Source: Klebsiella ornithinolytica NBRC 105727 = ATCC 31898
Lineage (GTDB): Bacteria; Pseudomonadota; Gammaproteobacteria; Enterobacterales; Enterobacteriaceae
DNA: 64,000 nt
Direction: 5' to 3'
Assembly (NCBI RefSeq): GCF_001598295.1
Contig: NZ_BCYR01000016.1
Span: forward strand, 1-64,000
Shown here: positions 41,744-51,510 of the stretch, piece after piece
Layout of the letters: each line of letters opens with the position of its first letter
Position numbering within the stretch: position 1 is the first letter of the stretch
The notes under the pieces: generated by a model
Told to the model about the DNA's origin: nothing
The model's database searches: none
Seen by the model: the letters and a program-made list of their open reading frames with translations, nothing else
Program-made: the position numbers and the translations under genes

Positions 41744-43273
41744 ATGAACTTACTGGTGTTTTGCGACGGTACCTGGAATACGCCCCAACAGCTTGATGAT
41801 GGAAAACCCGCGCCGACCAATGTGGTCAAACTCAGGAATGCCGTAGCGGAAAATACGCAGCAGCGAGTCTATTACCACTCCGGCGTCGGTACCGAAGGCG
41901 GAGTAGTCGATCGCTATATTGGCGGTGGCATCGGCGAAGGTCTTGATAAGAATATTATCAGCGCCTATTACTGGCTGGCGACCCGCTATCAGCCCGGCGA
42001 TAAAATATGGTTGTTTGGCTTTAGCCGCGGAGCTTATACCGTCAGGAGTCTTGGCGGGATGATTTCGCGCTGCGGATTATTGAATGCCAGCCAGGCAGGA
42101 ACCGGCGACGATAAAGTCTGGGAGGATATCAACGATCTCTTCAGCTATTACCGCCAGCCTGCAGGCAGCGCGCCGGCTATCGTGGCCAGCGTGGGTAGAC
42201 CTTTTTATTCGGTGGCGACGGGACATCCGACCAGGGAGAGCATCCCTGTCTATTTTATTGGCGTCTGGGAAACGGTGGGGGCGCTGGGTATTCCCGATGA
42301 TATGGCGTTAGCCAATCTGCTCGATGACCCTAAAAAGTATGCCTTCCACGATACGTCACTCAGCCCGATTGTTGAACATGCCCGCCATGCGCTGGCGCTG
42401 GACGAGCAGCGACAAAGCTTCATTCCCACGCTATGGGACAATGTGGCGGATAACCCGAAGGTGAAACAGCGTTGGTTTGCCGGCGTGCATGCTGATGTCG
42501 GCGGCGGCTACGCACAGTGCGGATTATCGGACATTACTCTGCAATGGATGATGACAGAGGCAGCCGGACTGGGACTTACGCTGCTGCCGGGTATCGACGC
42601 CCAGCTGGCTCCCGATCCTCATGGACTGCTGCATGATTCGGTCACCGGCATTTTTAAACTGCTGCATACCTGCCCGCGCAGCGTACCGCGGATTGTCGCC
42701 GGAAGTCCCGATGTCGATGCCAGCGTGATACAGCGGCAAAGTCAGCCGATGCTTCTCCACGGTCGCTACCGACCGCTCACCGATGTGACGGCAGAACACC
42801 CGGCGACCTTTGACGTTTTTGCGCGTGAGCGCTGGAATGCCACGGGGATCTGGCTGGAGGCGGGAGTGGAGTATCGCTTTATGGCTACGGGAAAATGGGT
42901 GGATGGCTCGGTGCCCTGCGATGCGGGTGGGACCGATGACGGTAAGTTTTATCCCGGCGAGGCCGCGCAGATTATGGCCTCCGTTTCCGACAAACTGGAA
43001 GCGTTGTGGAAAGGGGGAACCAAAAACCAGGATGTGGACTTTTGGCTGAGCAGACGCGTCGGCACGGCGCCGTGGTTTGCGCTGATTGGCGTGGTTGCCA
43101 ATCAGGCAGATCCTGCGACCGACGCCCCTGAGTCGCGGCATGAGATCGTTGTTATCGGCAGCGGATGTCGGTTCACACCGGCTAAAAGCGGCTATTTTTA
43201 CGCCTACGCCAACGATGCGTGGCAAATGTATGATAACAATCGCGGCAGCGTCTCCCTGACGATTTCCCGCTAA
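41744..43273 (+). CDS. DUF2235 alpha/beta hydrolase (Tle1-like)
   Basis: A 509-residue protein. The N-terminal two thirds is a DUF2235 alpha/beta hydrolase: it starts LLVFCDGTWNTPQQ and carries the nucleophile elbow FGFSRGAYTVRSLGG (Ser of GxSxG) and the acid/His region FAGVHADVGGGYA. The last 150 residues are another, probably beta-rich domain that ends NDAWQMYDNNRGSVSLTIS. DUF2235 enzymes include the type VI secretion phospholipases Tle1, but there is no secretion gene, VgrG or immunity gene here. A housekeeping hydrolase is therefore also possible. It lies between feaB and tynA, where E. coli has nothing comparable. ATG 41744 has AGGTTCCT before it. Confidence 0.85.
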   Translation: MNLLVFCDGTWNTPQQLDDGKPAPTNVVKLRNAVAENTQQRVYYHSGVGTEGGVVDRYIGGGIGEGLDKNIISAYYWLATRYQPGDKIWLFGFSRGAYTVRSLGGMISRCGLLNASQAGTGDDKVWEDINDLFSYYRQPAGSAPAIVASVGRPFYSVATGHPTRESIPVYFIGVWETVGALGIPDDMALANLLDDPKKYAFHDTSLSPIVEHARHALALDEQRQSFIPTLWDNVADNPKVKQRWFAGVHADVGGGYAQCGLSDITLQWMMTEAAGLGLTLLPGIDAQLAPDPHGLLHDSVTGIFKLLHTCPRSVPRIVAGSPDVDASVIQRQSQPMLLHGRYRPLTDVTAEHPATFDVFARERWNATGIWLEAGVEYRFMATGKWVDGSVPCDAGGTDDGKFYPGEAAQIMASVSDKLEALWKGGTKNQDVDFWLSRRVGTAPWFALIGVVANQADPATDAPESRHEIVVIGSGCRFTPAKSGYFYAYANDAWQMYDNNRGSVSLTISR

Positions 43274-43392
43274 GCGCCGCCGGGCGCCGTGCCCATCGTT
43301 AGCCGTGAACAGGACTTGCTGAATCACCATATTTATCGCTACTGTTAATGCCTTCCCGCCATCGTGGCGGAGCTTATCATCAGGAGGCGGAT

Positions 43393-44286
43393 ATGATGTC
43401 GGAGGAGCCTGCCGTTGCCCTTATTGGGCCAGGCGCGATTGGGACCACGATAGCCGCGGCGCTGCATGAAGTGGGGCGTACGCCGGTGGTATGCGGGCGT
43501 ACGTCTCATGCACAGCTGTTGCTCAGATTCGATGGCGGAGAGATTACGCTTCCCGGACCGGTGCTGACCGACCCGGCGGCCATTGCGCGGCCATTTTCGC
43601 TGGTTTTCGTTGCGGTCAAGGCGACCCAGAACTCCGCTATTTCCGCGTGGTTGACCGCGTTGTGTGATGAAAAAACGGTGGTGTGCGTATTGCAGAACGG
43701 CGTCGAACAGCAGGCGCAGTTTGCCGACCGCGTTGCGGGGGCGACGGTGCTACCTGCGGTGGTGTGGTTTCCGGCGCAGCGCCAACCCGATGCCTCCGTC
43801 TGGCTGCGCGCGACGCCCCGGCTGACCTTGCCGGATCTACCGCAGGCCCGGCTGGTACAGCAAACGCTGCAAGGGACCCGCTGCGCCGTCGATCTTGCCG
43901 CTGATTTCACCACCGTAGCCTGGCGCAAGCTGCTGCAAAATGCGGTGGCTGGCCTGATGGTGCTGACGGGACGTCGGGCCGGTATGTTCGCCCGTGGCGA
44001 TATCAGCGACATCGCGCTGGCCTATTTACGTGAAGGCCTGCTTGTCGCGCGCGCGGAAGGCGCAAGGCTGAGCGACAGCGTAGCGCAGGAAATTATCGAC
44101 GGATTTCATCGCGCGCCACCCGATCTCAGTACCTCGATTCAGATTGACCGTGAAAACGGGCGGCCGCTGGAATGGGAGATTCGTAACGGCGTGATACAGC
44201 GCCGCGGACGTCGGCACGGCATTCCGACGCCGCTGAGCGATCTTATCGTTCCGCTGCTGGCGGCCGCCAGCGACGGACCGGGCTGA
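43393..44286 (+). CDS. ApbA/PanE-family ketopantoate reductase-like protein
   Basis: A 297-residue NADPH-dependent oxidoreductase. The N-terminal Rossmann fold is VALIGPGAIGTTIAAAL (GxGxxG). The middle has VFVAVKATQ and VVCVLQNGVEQ, and the C-terminal helical domain holds WRKLLQNAVAGLMVLTG with the catalytic Lys and Asn, then STSIQIDRENGRPLEWE, a strong family signature. It resembles PanE but is unlikely to be the housekeeping enzyme; many paralogues reduce other 2-keto acids. AGGAGG at 43382-43387 supports the ATG at 43393; a second ATG follows directly. It is 119 bp after the DUF2235 gene and 61 bp before the MDR gene. Confidence 0.88.
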   Translation: MMSEEPAVALIGPGAIGTTIAAALHEVGRTPVVCGRTSHAQLLLRFDGGEITLPGPVLTDPAAIARPFSLVFVAVKATQNSAISAWLTALCDEKTVVCVLQNGVEQQAQFADRVAGATVLPAVVWFPAQRQPDASVWLRATPRLTLPDLPQARLVQQTLQGTRCAVDLAADFTTVAWRKLLQNAVAGLMVLTGRRAGMFARGDISDIALAYLREGLLVARAEGARLSDSVAQEIIDGFHRAPPDLSTSIQIDRENGRPLEWEIRNGVIQRRGRRHGIPTPLSDLIVPLLAAASDGPG

Positions 44287-44347
44287 CGGAATAAAACGGC
44301 GGCCCAACTCTGCTATTATCTCGCTTTTACTGTCCTGAACGCCGAAT

Positions 44348-45301
44348 ATGCTGAAACATGCGCTTTGCTATGACCACTATGGGCCGCCATCATCGGCGCT
44401 GGCGCTGCGCCGCGAGCCTTTACCGCCGCTGGCGGCGGGAGCCGTACGTGTCAAAATGCGCTACGCTCCGATCAACCCTTCCGATCTTATTCCTGTTACC
44501 GGCGCCTATCGCCACCGTACCCGGCTTCCGGCGACGGCGGGTTATGAAGGGGTTGGCGTGGTGGTTGACGCGCCATCCGGCGCCTGCGTGGTGCCCGGCC
44601 AGCGGGTGCTGCCTCTGCGCGGAGAAGGCACCTGGCAGAGCCATCTGGATATCGCCGAACGTTGGCTGGTACCGGTCCCTGATGAGATTGACGATCGCCT
44701 GGCCGCCCGGGCCTATATTAATCCGTTGACCGCGCTGCTGATGCTCAGGCGCTGGCCGGTGGCGGGCCAGAATATCGTCCTGACCGCGGCGGGCTCCTCC
44801 TGCGCCAACCTGCTGGCGCAGTGGGCGCTGCAAAAAGGGGCGCGTTCAGTGAGCGGGGTGATCCGTTCGGAGCGGCATATTCACCGTCTGGCGCAGCAGG
44901 GCGTTTATCCTGTCCTGGAGACCGACCGGTTGATGCTGGAGCAGGTGAGTCAGAACGCCGATCGGGTATTTGATGCCGTCGGCGGCGGCCTGGCGAATGC
45001 GATGCTGTCGGTGCTGCCGGAGCATGCGGCGCTGGTGTCCTACGGGTTATTGTCCGGGCAGGCGTTGAGTCAGACCCGAACGACCCCCCGGGTGTATAAA
45101 TTCCATCTGCGCGAGGCGCTGGCGGATCTGTCAACTGCCACGTGGCAGGCGGCATTTCGCGAGATCTGGTCGCGACTGCCGGCAACGTCGTTGCCGGCGG
45201 TGGAGGTGATTCCCGTGAGCCGCTGGCAAGAGGCGATAAGCGCCAGCGCTCAGGGAGGCGGTCACGCTAAAATGCTGCTCGATTTTACCGCTGAAGATTA
45301 G
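44348..45301 (+). CDS. Medium-chain dehydrogenase/reductase (quinone/enoyl reductase-like)
   Basis: A 317-residue zinc-free-looking MDR protein. The N-terminal GroES-like part has KMRYAPINPSDLIPVTGAYR and AGYEGVGVVVDA. The cofactor domain has VLTAAGSSCANLLAQWALQKG and later FDAVGGGLANAML. The NPSD motif and the absence of zinc-ligand cysteines place it with quinone oxidoreductase/mitochondrial enoyl reductase types that use NADPH. The substrate is unknown. It follows the PanE-like gene closely on the same strand and converges with tynA (48 bp between stops). Confidence 0.85.
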   Translation: MLKHALCYDHYGPPSSALALRREPLPPLAAGAVRVKMRYAPINPSDLIPVTGAYRHRTRLPATAGYEGVGVVVDAPSGACVVPGQRVLPLRGEGTWQSHLDIAERWLVPVPDEIDDRLAARAYINPLTALLMLRRWPVAGQNIVLTAAGSSCANLLAQWALQKGARSVSGVIRSERHIHRLAQQGVYPVLETDRLMLEQVSQNADRVFDAVGGGLANAMLSVLPEHAALVSYGLLSGQALSQTRTTPRVYKFHLREALADLSTATWQAAFREIWSRLPATSLPAVEVIPVSRWQEAISASAQGGGHAKMLLDFTAED

Positions 45302-45349
45302 CCGGAAGCGGCGTGCAGACGGCATCCGTGCCGTCATTGTGGGGAGAAC

Positions 45350-47617
45350 CTACTTTTTCTTTTCGCCCAGCGTCGGGGTTTCGTCAAAGAAGTTCCACGG
45401 TTTCAACAGCGCATGCGCCCATTCGGTCGGCATAATCGGCCACTCCTCCGCGCGCGCCACGTGGGTGGTGCCAGTGGTTATCCAGACCACGTCATCGTGG
45501 TTGGTCAGCGACTCGTTATCCTTCGCATAGGCGCCAAGGCCGGTATCATGGATCGACCGGTTCGGGTATTTCCCTTCCGGATAACGCTCCTGCGGGTGAT
45601 AGCGGGTAACCCACAGCTGTTTATCCATAAAGCTCAGACGGTGATAAATCCACTCATCCGGCGCGAATTTGGCACCGGTCGCCACCGGGTGGGTTCCGCC
45701 CGCGTACGGGATAATTTGATACGATACCGGATTACCCATCCGGTTCTCTTTGGTGGTATTGCTCAGCAGGCGAATAGTACCCGGATCGAACTTCTGCGCC
45801 GCTTTTTGTTCGCTGTCGATGGTGTACTGGTTAATCTGCATGGAGCTGGTGCGCGGGCCTCCGGCGGTATTGGGCTTCACTTCCGGGTCCATGGCCACCA
45901 GCGTGTTGTTCTCACCATCAACGTCAAGGTCAAGACGGAAGTTGTAGATATGCTGGTGCGTGGTGCCGACGATGTTATGGTCGATCAGCGTCCCGTAACG
46001 GGTATCCTCTTTGGCGCTCGGATCGTGCATGGTCTTCGCCATGACGCCTTTGACCGCTTCGATTCCGGTGGCGCCGGCATCAATGCCGATGGTGCCGTTC
46101 TCGTGGAACACCCAGTCAAAGATATAGTCGTAGTTGCCGACGGTGCTGATCCAGCGCACCACCAGCTCGCGGCGCTCGGTGCTGACGTTCGGTTGTCCCA
46201 TCTCCTGATGTTTATATTCCGGGCCGGCATAGCGCTCGAAGATCGCAATCGCGTGCGGAATAGTGGTTGGCGCACCGGTATAATCAGCAATGGTTTCATC
46301 CAGCAGTACCGAGTTCGCCGGCGCATCTTTACCGCGGACGATTGGCGAGGTCAGGGTACCCATGCCGTAGTCGCCGGAGTCGAGATAGGCTTTGAAGTAC
46401 CAGCCCACGTCCGGGTCACCATATGGCACGATCATTCCGCCCAGCGAGCCTTCATACATCACCTGACGTTTCTGTCCGTTGTCGTTGTAGGTCACGGTGG
46501 AGAGAATCGGCCCGACGCGAGAGTTCAGCCGCAGGTGGAAATCCCAGTTCTGCCAGTGAATCGTGTCGCCGGTAATGGTGTAGTTTTTGCCTTCCGGCTC
46601 GGTGATATCCAGCGGTTTAACGGCGGCAGCTACGCGGTCGCGGCCATCATAAGGGCGCGACTCCATCGGCACCGGGATCACCGGACCTTCTTCAATTTTG
46701 ATGATTTTCTTCTGCTCAAGATCCACCACCGCGACCAGGTTTTCGATCGGGTGCGCCCAGTAGTTGCCGTCGCCGGTATCCAGATAGCTCACCACTTTCA
46801 GCAGGCGTGAATCCTGCTTCAGACCATCTTTGCCGTCAAAGTAACCGACGGTCAGCGGCGTGGTGATGACTTTTTTGGTGTCGGTGATGCCGTGTTTTTT
46901 GAGTACTGCGGCGAATTCGTCACTGGCGTTAATAATGTTCTGCACGCTGACGAAATCATCCAGCAGGACCATGCCGTGGGCGTCTTTAATTGGCTGCCAG
47001 GAGATGATTTTCTTATTCTGTAAATCCACCACGCTTTCGATGACGTGTTTGCCATCGAGCATCACCACGTCAGCGGTGCGCGGCGCATCAACCGCGGTTC
47101 CTTTAAGCGCGAAGGCCCACACCGCGGCTTTATCCGGCTCGTGCAGCGAGATTTCGGTAAAACGGGTGTTGGGGCGGAATTGCGGCGAGGCTTTGACAAT
47201 CGTCACCGCTTCGCTGATTTCTGCCGCGGATAACGAGTTGAGCGGATGCGGGCGTTTCTCGACCTGGAAGGTCTGATCAAGACCGGACTGGAAGACATCG
47301 TTGATAAAGGTATCGGAGACCCACGCCTTACCGTCTTTCATCACCACCGGAACCTGTAAATCCAGCGACTTGCCGTTGACGATGGCCGTTTTGGCGCCGG
47401 GCTTCACTTTGACGTAGGCGCCATCCTTCATCAGGGTAAACATCTGGGCATAATCATCCCACTGCACGTCGGCGCCAAACGCCTGCAGCGTTTTATCCAG
47501 CGGGACCATATGCGCTTCGTCGCCGTGCGCGAACACCGGTGATTGCCAGGCACAAAACAGCGCAACGGCCAGAGCTAAGGCTGTTTTACGCGGGGAACGA
47601 ATTGAGTTATTTGCCAT
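45350..47617 (-). CDS. tynA: Primary amine oxidase (copper, TPQ)
   Basis: A 755-residue periplasmic enzyme that oxidises phenylethylamine, tyramine and similar amines to aldehydes, with ammonia and hydrogen peroxide. Signal peptide: KTALALAVALFCAWQSPVFA. Two copper-amine-oxidase N-terminal domains follow, then the catalytic beta domain. The cofactor tyrosine is in TVGNYDYIFDW (NYxY). Copper ligands are in THQHIYNFRLDLDVDG and the late TTGTTHVARAEEWP. The C-terminal KPWNFFDETPTL matches the family. In E. coli it lies divergent from paaZ in the same way as part of the fea-tyn cluster. FeaR is the expected activator. Confidence 0.96.
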   Translation of the reverse strand: MANNSIRSPRKTALALAVALFCAWQSPVFAHGDEAHMVPLDKTLQAFGADVQWDDYAQMFTLMKDGAYVKVKPGAKTAIVNGKSLDLQVPVVMKDGKAWVSDTFINDVFQSGLDQTFQVEKRPHPLNSLSAAEISEAVTIVKASPQFRPNTRFTEISLHEPDKAAVWAFALKGTAVDAPRTADVVMLDGKHVIESVVDLQNKKIISWQPIKDAHGMVLLDDFVSVQNIINASDEFAAVLKKHGITDTKKVITTPLTVGYFDGKDGLKQDSRLLKVVSYLDTGDGNYWAHPIENLVAVVDLEQKKIIKIEEGPVIPVPMESRPYDGRDRVAAAVKPLDITEPEGKNYTITGDTIHWQNWDFHLRLNSRVGPILSTVTYNDNGQKRQVMYEGSLGGMIVPYGDPDVGWYFKAYLDSGDYGMGTLTSPIVRGKDAPANSVLLDETIADYTGAPTTIPHAIAIFERYAGPEYKHQEMGQPNVSTERRELVVRWISTVGNYDYIFDWVFHENGTIGIDAGATGIEAVKGVMAKTMHDPSAKEDTRYGTLIDHNIVGTTHQHIYNFRLDLDVDGENNTLVAMDPEVKPNTAGGPRTSSMQINQYTIDSEQKAAQKFDPGTIRLLSNTTKENRMGNPVSYQIIPYAGGTHPVATGAKFAPDEWIYHRLSFMDKQLWVTRYHPQERYPEGKYPNRSIHDTGLGAYAKDNESLTNHDDVVWITTGTTHVARAEEWPIMPTEWAHALLKPWNFFDETPTLGEKKK

Positions 47618-47942
47618 TGTGACCTCATCTTATATTTATATTCCCGTCATGCTTTGGGTTGCATCTACGGTGACCACGCGTCCCTGCTGACTGTCTGCAA
47701 CGCCAATGATTCCGGCGAGTTGTGTTGTCGCTTGCCGCTGCGAAATGCCGGCTTTACTCGCTTTAACCTACCAGCGGTTGGCCGGTTGGCGTTTGTTTGC
47801 TCTTGCCAGGTTGTTTGTCAGATTTGCCAGTTATGCCCGGAACAGGCCGGGCGGGGCACAAAAAATGCCTCCGCAGAGGCATCGGAAACCGACCCTGCAC
47901 GTCCGGCGTTAGCCGGCGCGGCAGGGGACGGACAGGCATTGG
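47618..47942. other. Intergenic stretch between paaZ and tynA
   Basis: Holds the tynA promoter and the paaZ terminator on the minus strand. A 122-codon plus-strand frame covers much of it but has no RBS and no family likeness, so it is not called. Other frames here also have no features. Confidence 0.45.
47860..47882 (-). terminator. Rho-independent terminator of paaZ
   Basis: On the minus strand ATGCCTCTG-CGGAGGCAT forms an about 7-bp stem followed by six T, about 60 bp after the paaZ stop. Confidence 0.75.
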
Positions 47943-49988
47943 TTAATCCGCAAAGTCGCCGTGCTGACGGGCCACCAGCGTCAGGATGGAATAGAGCGCC
48001 ACCGGCTGCTGGTGCTGGTTGAATATCTCTACCGCCCACTCCACCACCCCGGTGGCTTTCTCCTCGGCGCTACGCTGGCGCTTCACCGTTTTACGTTTGC
48101 AGGTCAGGCGAACCTGAATGGTATCGCCCGGCTTCACCGGTTCGATAAAGCGCAGGTTTTCCATGCCATAGTTAGCGATGACCGGCCCGACGCCGGCATC
48201 GACAAACAGCCCGGCTGCCGCGGAGATCAGGAAGTAACCGTGGACCACGCGCTCGCCGAAAATGGAGTCCGCGGCGGCAATCTTGTCCATGTGGGCATAG
48301 AAGTGATCGCCGCTGAGGCAGGCAAAATTGACGATATCCGCTTCGGTCAGCGTGCGGCGCGGCGTCAGCAGGCTATCGCCAGGCTGGATCTCTTCAAAAT
48401 ATTTACGGAACGGATGAATGCGGTCCTCGCTGACTTCGGCGCCGCGCACCCACTGCTGACCGATGGCGGCCAGCATCGTCGGGCTGCCCTGAATCGCGGT
48501 GCGCTGCATATAGTGTTTTACCGCGCGTAAACCGCCGAGTTCTTCGCCGCCGCCGGCCCGACCCGGCCCGCCATGCACCAGCTGCGGCAGCGGCGAGCCG
48601 TGACCGGTGGACTCGACGGAAGAGGTCTGGTTGAGGATCTGAATACGGCCATGTGAACGAGCGGCGCCGAGGATAAATTCACGCGCCAGCTCGCCGCTGG
48701 CGGTTACCAGCGTGCCGACCAGACTCCCTTCACCGGCGCGCGCCAGCGACAGCGCGTGCTCGCGATGCTGATACGGCATCAGGGTGGCAACCGGACCGAA
48801 GGCTTCGATGGCATGCACCGCCGGTGTTTCATCCGGCTGCGGGCAGAACAGCAGCGTCGGCGGAAAGAAGGCGCCGGCGGCGTTAAGATCGGCCTGGCCG
48901 CCGAGCAGAACCTCGCATCCGGCCTGAATCAGCGCGTTGACGTTGTCCTGTACATCCTGGCGCTGATCCTCGCTGACCAGCGCGCCCATTTTTACCCCTT
49001 CTTGCGCCGGGTCGCCGACGGTCACTTTTTGCAGACGGGCAATCAGCGCTTCGCTGACCGCATGAACCTGGGCCTGCGGAACGATGATGCGGCGGATAGC
49101 GGTACATTTCTGCCCGGCTTTGGTCGTCATCTCGCGCACCACTTCGCGGATAAACAGGGCAAATTCCGGCTGTTCGGGAGTGATGTCCTCTCCGAGTACG
49201 CAGCAGTTCAGCGAATCGGCCTCCATGGTGAAGGGGATCGATTTCGCCACCAGGTTAGGGTGAACGCGTAGCTGCTGGCCGGTATGGGCGGAGCCGGTAA
49301 AGGTCACCACATCCTGGCTATCCAGATGATCGAGCAGATCGCCCGCGCCGCCGCAAATCAGGCTGATGGCCCCGTCCGGTACCAGCCCGCTCTCGACGAT
49401 GGATTTGACCATCGCCTGAGTCAGCTGGGCGGTGGCGGTGGCCGGCTTGATAATGACCGGCATGCCGGCAAGCCAGGTTGGCGCCAGCTTTTCCAGCATG
49501 CCCCAGCAGGGGAAGTTAAAGGCGTTGATATGCACCGCGACGCCGGATTTTGAAGTCAGAACGTGGCGGGCGGCAAAGCCTCCCTGTTTCGACAGCGGGA
49601 TCAGTTCATCTTCCGGCCACAGCGTATCGTCCGGTAGCTCGCGACTGCCGAGGCTGGCGTAGGTGAACAGCGTGCCGATCCCACCTTCAATATCGACCCA
49701 GCTATCGGCGCGGGTCGCCCCGGTTTGCGCTGAAATTGCATAAAACGCATCTTTTTCTGCCAGCAGGTGTTTCGCTACCGCTTTCAGCATCGCGCTGCGT
49801 TCGATAAAGGTCATGGCCTGTAACGCCTTAGCGCCGCGGTCGATGGCAAAACGGCGCGCCTGTGCCATATCCAGCCCTTCGCTGGTGACTTCCCATAATG
49901 TCTCACCGCTGATGGCGTGGCGAATCGGGCGGGCGCGACCCCATCCGCTCTGCCAGACGCCGGATAAATAGCTGGCTAACTGCTGCAT
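47943..49988 (-). CDS. paaZ: Oxepin-CoA hydrolase/3-oxo-5,6-dehydrosuberyl-CoA semialdehyde dehydrogenase
   Basis: A 681-residue bifunctional ring-opening enzyme. The N-terminal 520 residues are an NADP-dependent aldehyde dehydrogenase with [25 protein letters not shown] and the catalytic Cys in [13 protein letters not shown]. The C-terminal 150 residues are a MaoC-like (R)-hydratase hot-dog domain: [35 protein letters not shown]. The hydratase opens the oxepin-CoA ring and the dehydrogenase removes the reactive aldehyde. It is divergent from paaA with 286 bp between starts and is preceded by a TGATTC half-site of the PaaX type. Confidence 0.97.
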   Translation of the reverse strand: MQQLASYLSGVWQSGWGRARPIRHAISGETLWEVTSEGLDMAQARRFAIDRGAKALQAMTFIERSAMLKAVAKHLLAEKDAFYAISAQTGATRADSWVDIEGGIGTLFTYASLGSRELPDDTLWPEDELIPLSKQGGFAARHVLTSKSGVAVHINAFNFPCWGMLEKLAPTWLAGMPVIIKPATATAQLTQAMVKSIVESGLVPDGAISLICGGAGDLLDHLDSQDVVTFTGSAHTGQQLRVHPNLVAKSIPFTMEADSLNCCVLGEDITPEQPEFALFIREVVREMTTKAGQKCTAIRRIIVPQAQVHAVSEALIARLQKVTVGDPAQEGVKMGALVSEDQRQDVQDNVNALIQAGCEVLLGGQADLNAAGAFFPPTLLFCPQPDETPAVHAIEAFGPVATLMPYQHREHALSLARAGEGSLVGTLVTASGELAREFILGAARSHGRIQILNQTSSVESTGHGSPLPQLVHGGPGRAGGGEELGGLRAVKHYMQRTAIQGSPTMLAAIGQQWVRGAEVSEDRIHPFRKYFEEIQPGDSLLTPRRTLTEADIVNFACLSGDHFYAHMDKIAAADSIFGERVVHGYFLISAAAGLFVDAGVGPVIANYGMENLRFIEPVKPGDTIQVRLTCKRKTVKRQRSAEEKATGVVEWAVEIFNQHQQPVALYSILTLVARQHGDFAD

Positions 49989-50032
49989 GGTGAATCTCCA
50001 ATATGTTACGTTAAATCTTTATAAATAGTTAT

Positions 50033-50049
50033 TTTATGAATCATGAAAT
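50033..50049 (-). promoter_or_regulatory. PaaX-type half-site upstream of paaZ
   Basis: On the minus strand ATGATTCATAAA lies about 50 bp upstream of the paaZ start. It shares TGATTCAYAAA with the stronger site upstream of paaA. I find no GAATCA partner at the 27-base distance here, so only a half operator is claimed. Confidence 0.45.
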
Positions 50050-50222
50050 GCAAGCGACTATTTAATAATTTATTAACATTGTGATCGTGGGCGCGTCGTG
50101 TCTCGCCGCGGATGGCCTGTGTTGTCGCGGTCGACAGGCGATTTTTTGTAGTCATCATCACAAAAAACACAAACAAAATTTGTGGTTTTATTTAACCTGA
50201 GTGTAACTTTTATAAAACAAAG

Positions 50223-50261
50223 TGATTCACAAATACGCATTTGTTGAATTTATTGGAATCA
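50223..50261 (+). promoter_or_regulatory. PaaX operator upstream of paaA
   Basis: TGATTC at 50223-50228 and GAATCA at 50256-50261 are separated by exactly 27 bases, the TGATTC-N27-GAATCA arrangement I recall for PaaX operators. The site ends 13 bp before the paaA GTG, so PaaX binding here would block the start of the catabolic operon until phenylacetyl-CoA releases it. Confidence 0.75.
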
Positions 50262-50274
50262 TAAAGGTGATGAC

Positions 50275-51204
50275 GTGACAGAAGAACAACGCTTTGACCA
50301 GCGTATCGCGCAGGATACGGCCATCGAACCGCAGGACTGGATGCCGGATGCCTACCGCAAGACGCTGATCCGTCAGATTGGCCAGCACGCGCACTCGGAA
50401 ATTGTCGGCATGCTGCCGGAAGGCAACTGGATTACCCGCGCGCCGACGCTGCGCCGGAAGGCAATTCTGCTGGCGAAGGTGCAGGATGAGGCCGGACACG
50501 GCCTGTATCTGTATAGCGCGGCGGAGACGCTCGGCTGCGCCCGGGAAGATCTGTATCAGAAGATGCTCGACGGGCAGATGAAATACTCCTCGATCTTTAA
50601 CTACCCGACGCTGAGCTGGGCTGATATCGGCGTGATCGGCTGGCTGGTCGACGGCGCCGCTATCGTCAACCAGGTGGCGCTGTGCCGCACATCTTACGGC
50701 CCCTATGCCCGGGCGATGGTCAAAATCTGCAAAGAGGAGAGCTTTCACCAGCGTCAGGGGTTCGAAGCCTGCATGGCGCTGGCCGAAGGCAGCGAAGCCC
50801 AGCGTCAGATGTTGCAGGATGCGATTAACCGCTTCTGGTGGCCGGCCCTGATGATGTTTGGCCCGAGCGACGATAACTCGCCGAACAGCGCGCGCAGTAT
50901 GGCGTGGAAAATCAAACTGCACTCCAACGACGAACTGCGTCAGCGCTTTGTCGATAACACCGTACCGCAGGTCGCGATCCTCGGCATGACCGTGCCGGAC
51001 GCCGATTTGCAGCTGGATGAAACGACCGGGCACTACCGTTTTGGCGCAATCAACTGGCAGGAACTGAATGAAGTGATTAACGGGCGCGGCATTTGTAACC
51101 ACGAACGCCTGGCCGCCAAGCGTAAAGCCTGGGAAGAGGGGGCATGGGTGCGGGAAGCCGCGCTGGTGCATGCGCAAAAACAACACGCCCGCGACGCGGC
51201 ATAA
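50275..51204 (+). CDS. paaA: Phenylacetyl-CoA epoxidase catalytic subunit PaaA
   Basis: A 309-residue di-iron subunit of the PaaABCE multicomponent monooxygenase that epoxidises the ring of phenylacetyl-CoA. Ferritin-like ligand motifs are [13 protein letters not shown] (ExxH) and [11 protein letters not shown] (ExxH). Length and sequence are nearly those of E. coli PaaA. The GTG start at 50275 follows AAAGGTGATGAC and matches the family N-terminus ([12 protein letters not shown]). First gene of an 11-gene operon under the PaaX operator. Confidence 0.97.
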   Translation: MTEEQRFDQRIAQDTAIEPQDWMPDAYRKTLIRQIGQHAHSEIVGMLPEGNWITRAPTLRRKAILLAKVQDEAGHGLYLYSAAETLGCAREDLYQKMLDGQMKYSSIFNYPTLSWADIGVIGWLVDGAAIVNQVALCRTSYGPYARAMVKICKEESFHQRQGFEACMALAEGSEAQRQMLQDAINRFWWPALMMFGPSDDNSPNSARSMAWKIKLHSNDELRQRFVDNTVPQVAILGMTVPDADLQLDETTGHYRFGAINWQELNEVINGRGICNHERLAAKRKAWEEGAWVREAALVHAQKQHARDAA

Positions 51205-51215
51205 GGAGAAGCATG

Positions 51216-51503
51216 ATGAGCAACGTTTACTGGCCGTTATATGAAGTATTTGTTCGCAGCAAGCAGGGGTTATCCCATCGTCACGTCGGCAGTCTGCATG
51301 CCGCCGATGACCAGATGGCGTTAGAAAATGCCCGCGATGTCTACACCCGTCGCAGCGAAGGCTGCTCCCTGTGGGTGGTGAAAGCCAGCCAGATCGTCGC
51401 ATCCCAGCCGGAAGAACGCGGCGAGTTTTTTGATCCGGCGGAGAGCAAAGTCTATCGCCATCCGACTTTCTACAGCGTGCCTGACGGCATGGAACATATG
51501 TGA
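51216..51503 (+). CDS. paaB: Phenylacetyl-CoA epoxidase subunit PaaB
   Basis: A 95-residue subunit that bridges the PaaAC core into larger assemblies. It starts SNVYWPLYEVFVRSKQGL, with the conserved SHRHVGSLHAADD and FFDPAESKVYRHPTFYSVP. The ATG at 51216 gives the same length as in E. coli; another ATG sits one codon upstream. AAGGAGAAGC provides the ribosome site, 11 bp after paaA. Confidence 0.96.
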   Translation: MSNVYWPLYEVFVRSKQGLSHRHVGSLHAADDQMALENARDVYTRRSEGCSLWVVKASQIVASQPEERGEFFDPAESKVYRHPTFYSVPDGMEHM

Positions 51504-51510
51504 GGCAACG

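Noticed and set aside
45413-46810. 465-codon plus-strand frame opposite tynA
   Set aside because: It lies fully antisense to a clear amine oxidase gene, has no family motifs, and long antisense frames are common in GC-rich genes.
47654-48022. 122-codon frame between tynA and paaZ
   Set aside because: Covers promoter and terminator DNA and the end of paaZ; composition is not protein-like.
50227-51402. 391-codon minus-strand frame over paaA and paaB
   Set aside because: Antisense shadow of highly conserved genes; His/Arg/Gln-rich composition typical of frame shadows.
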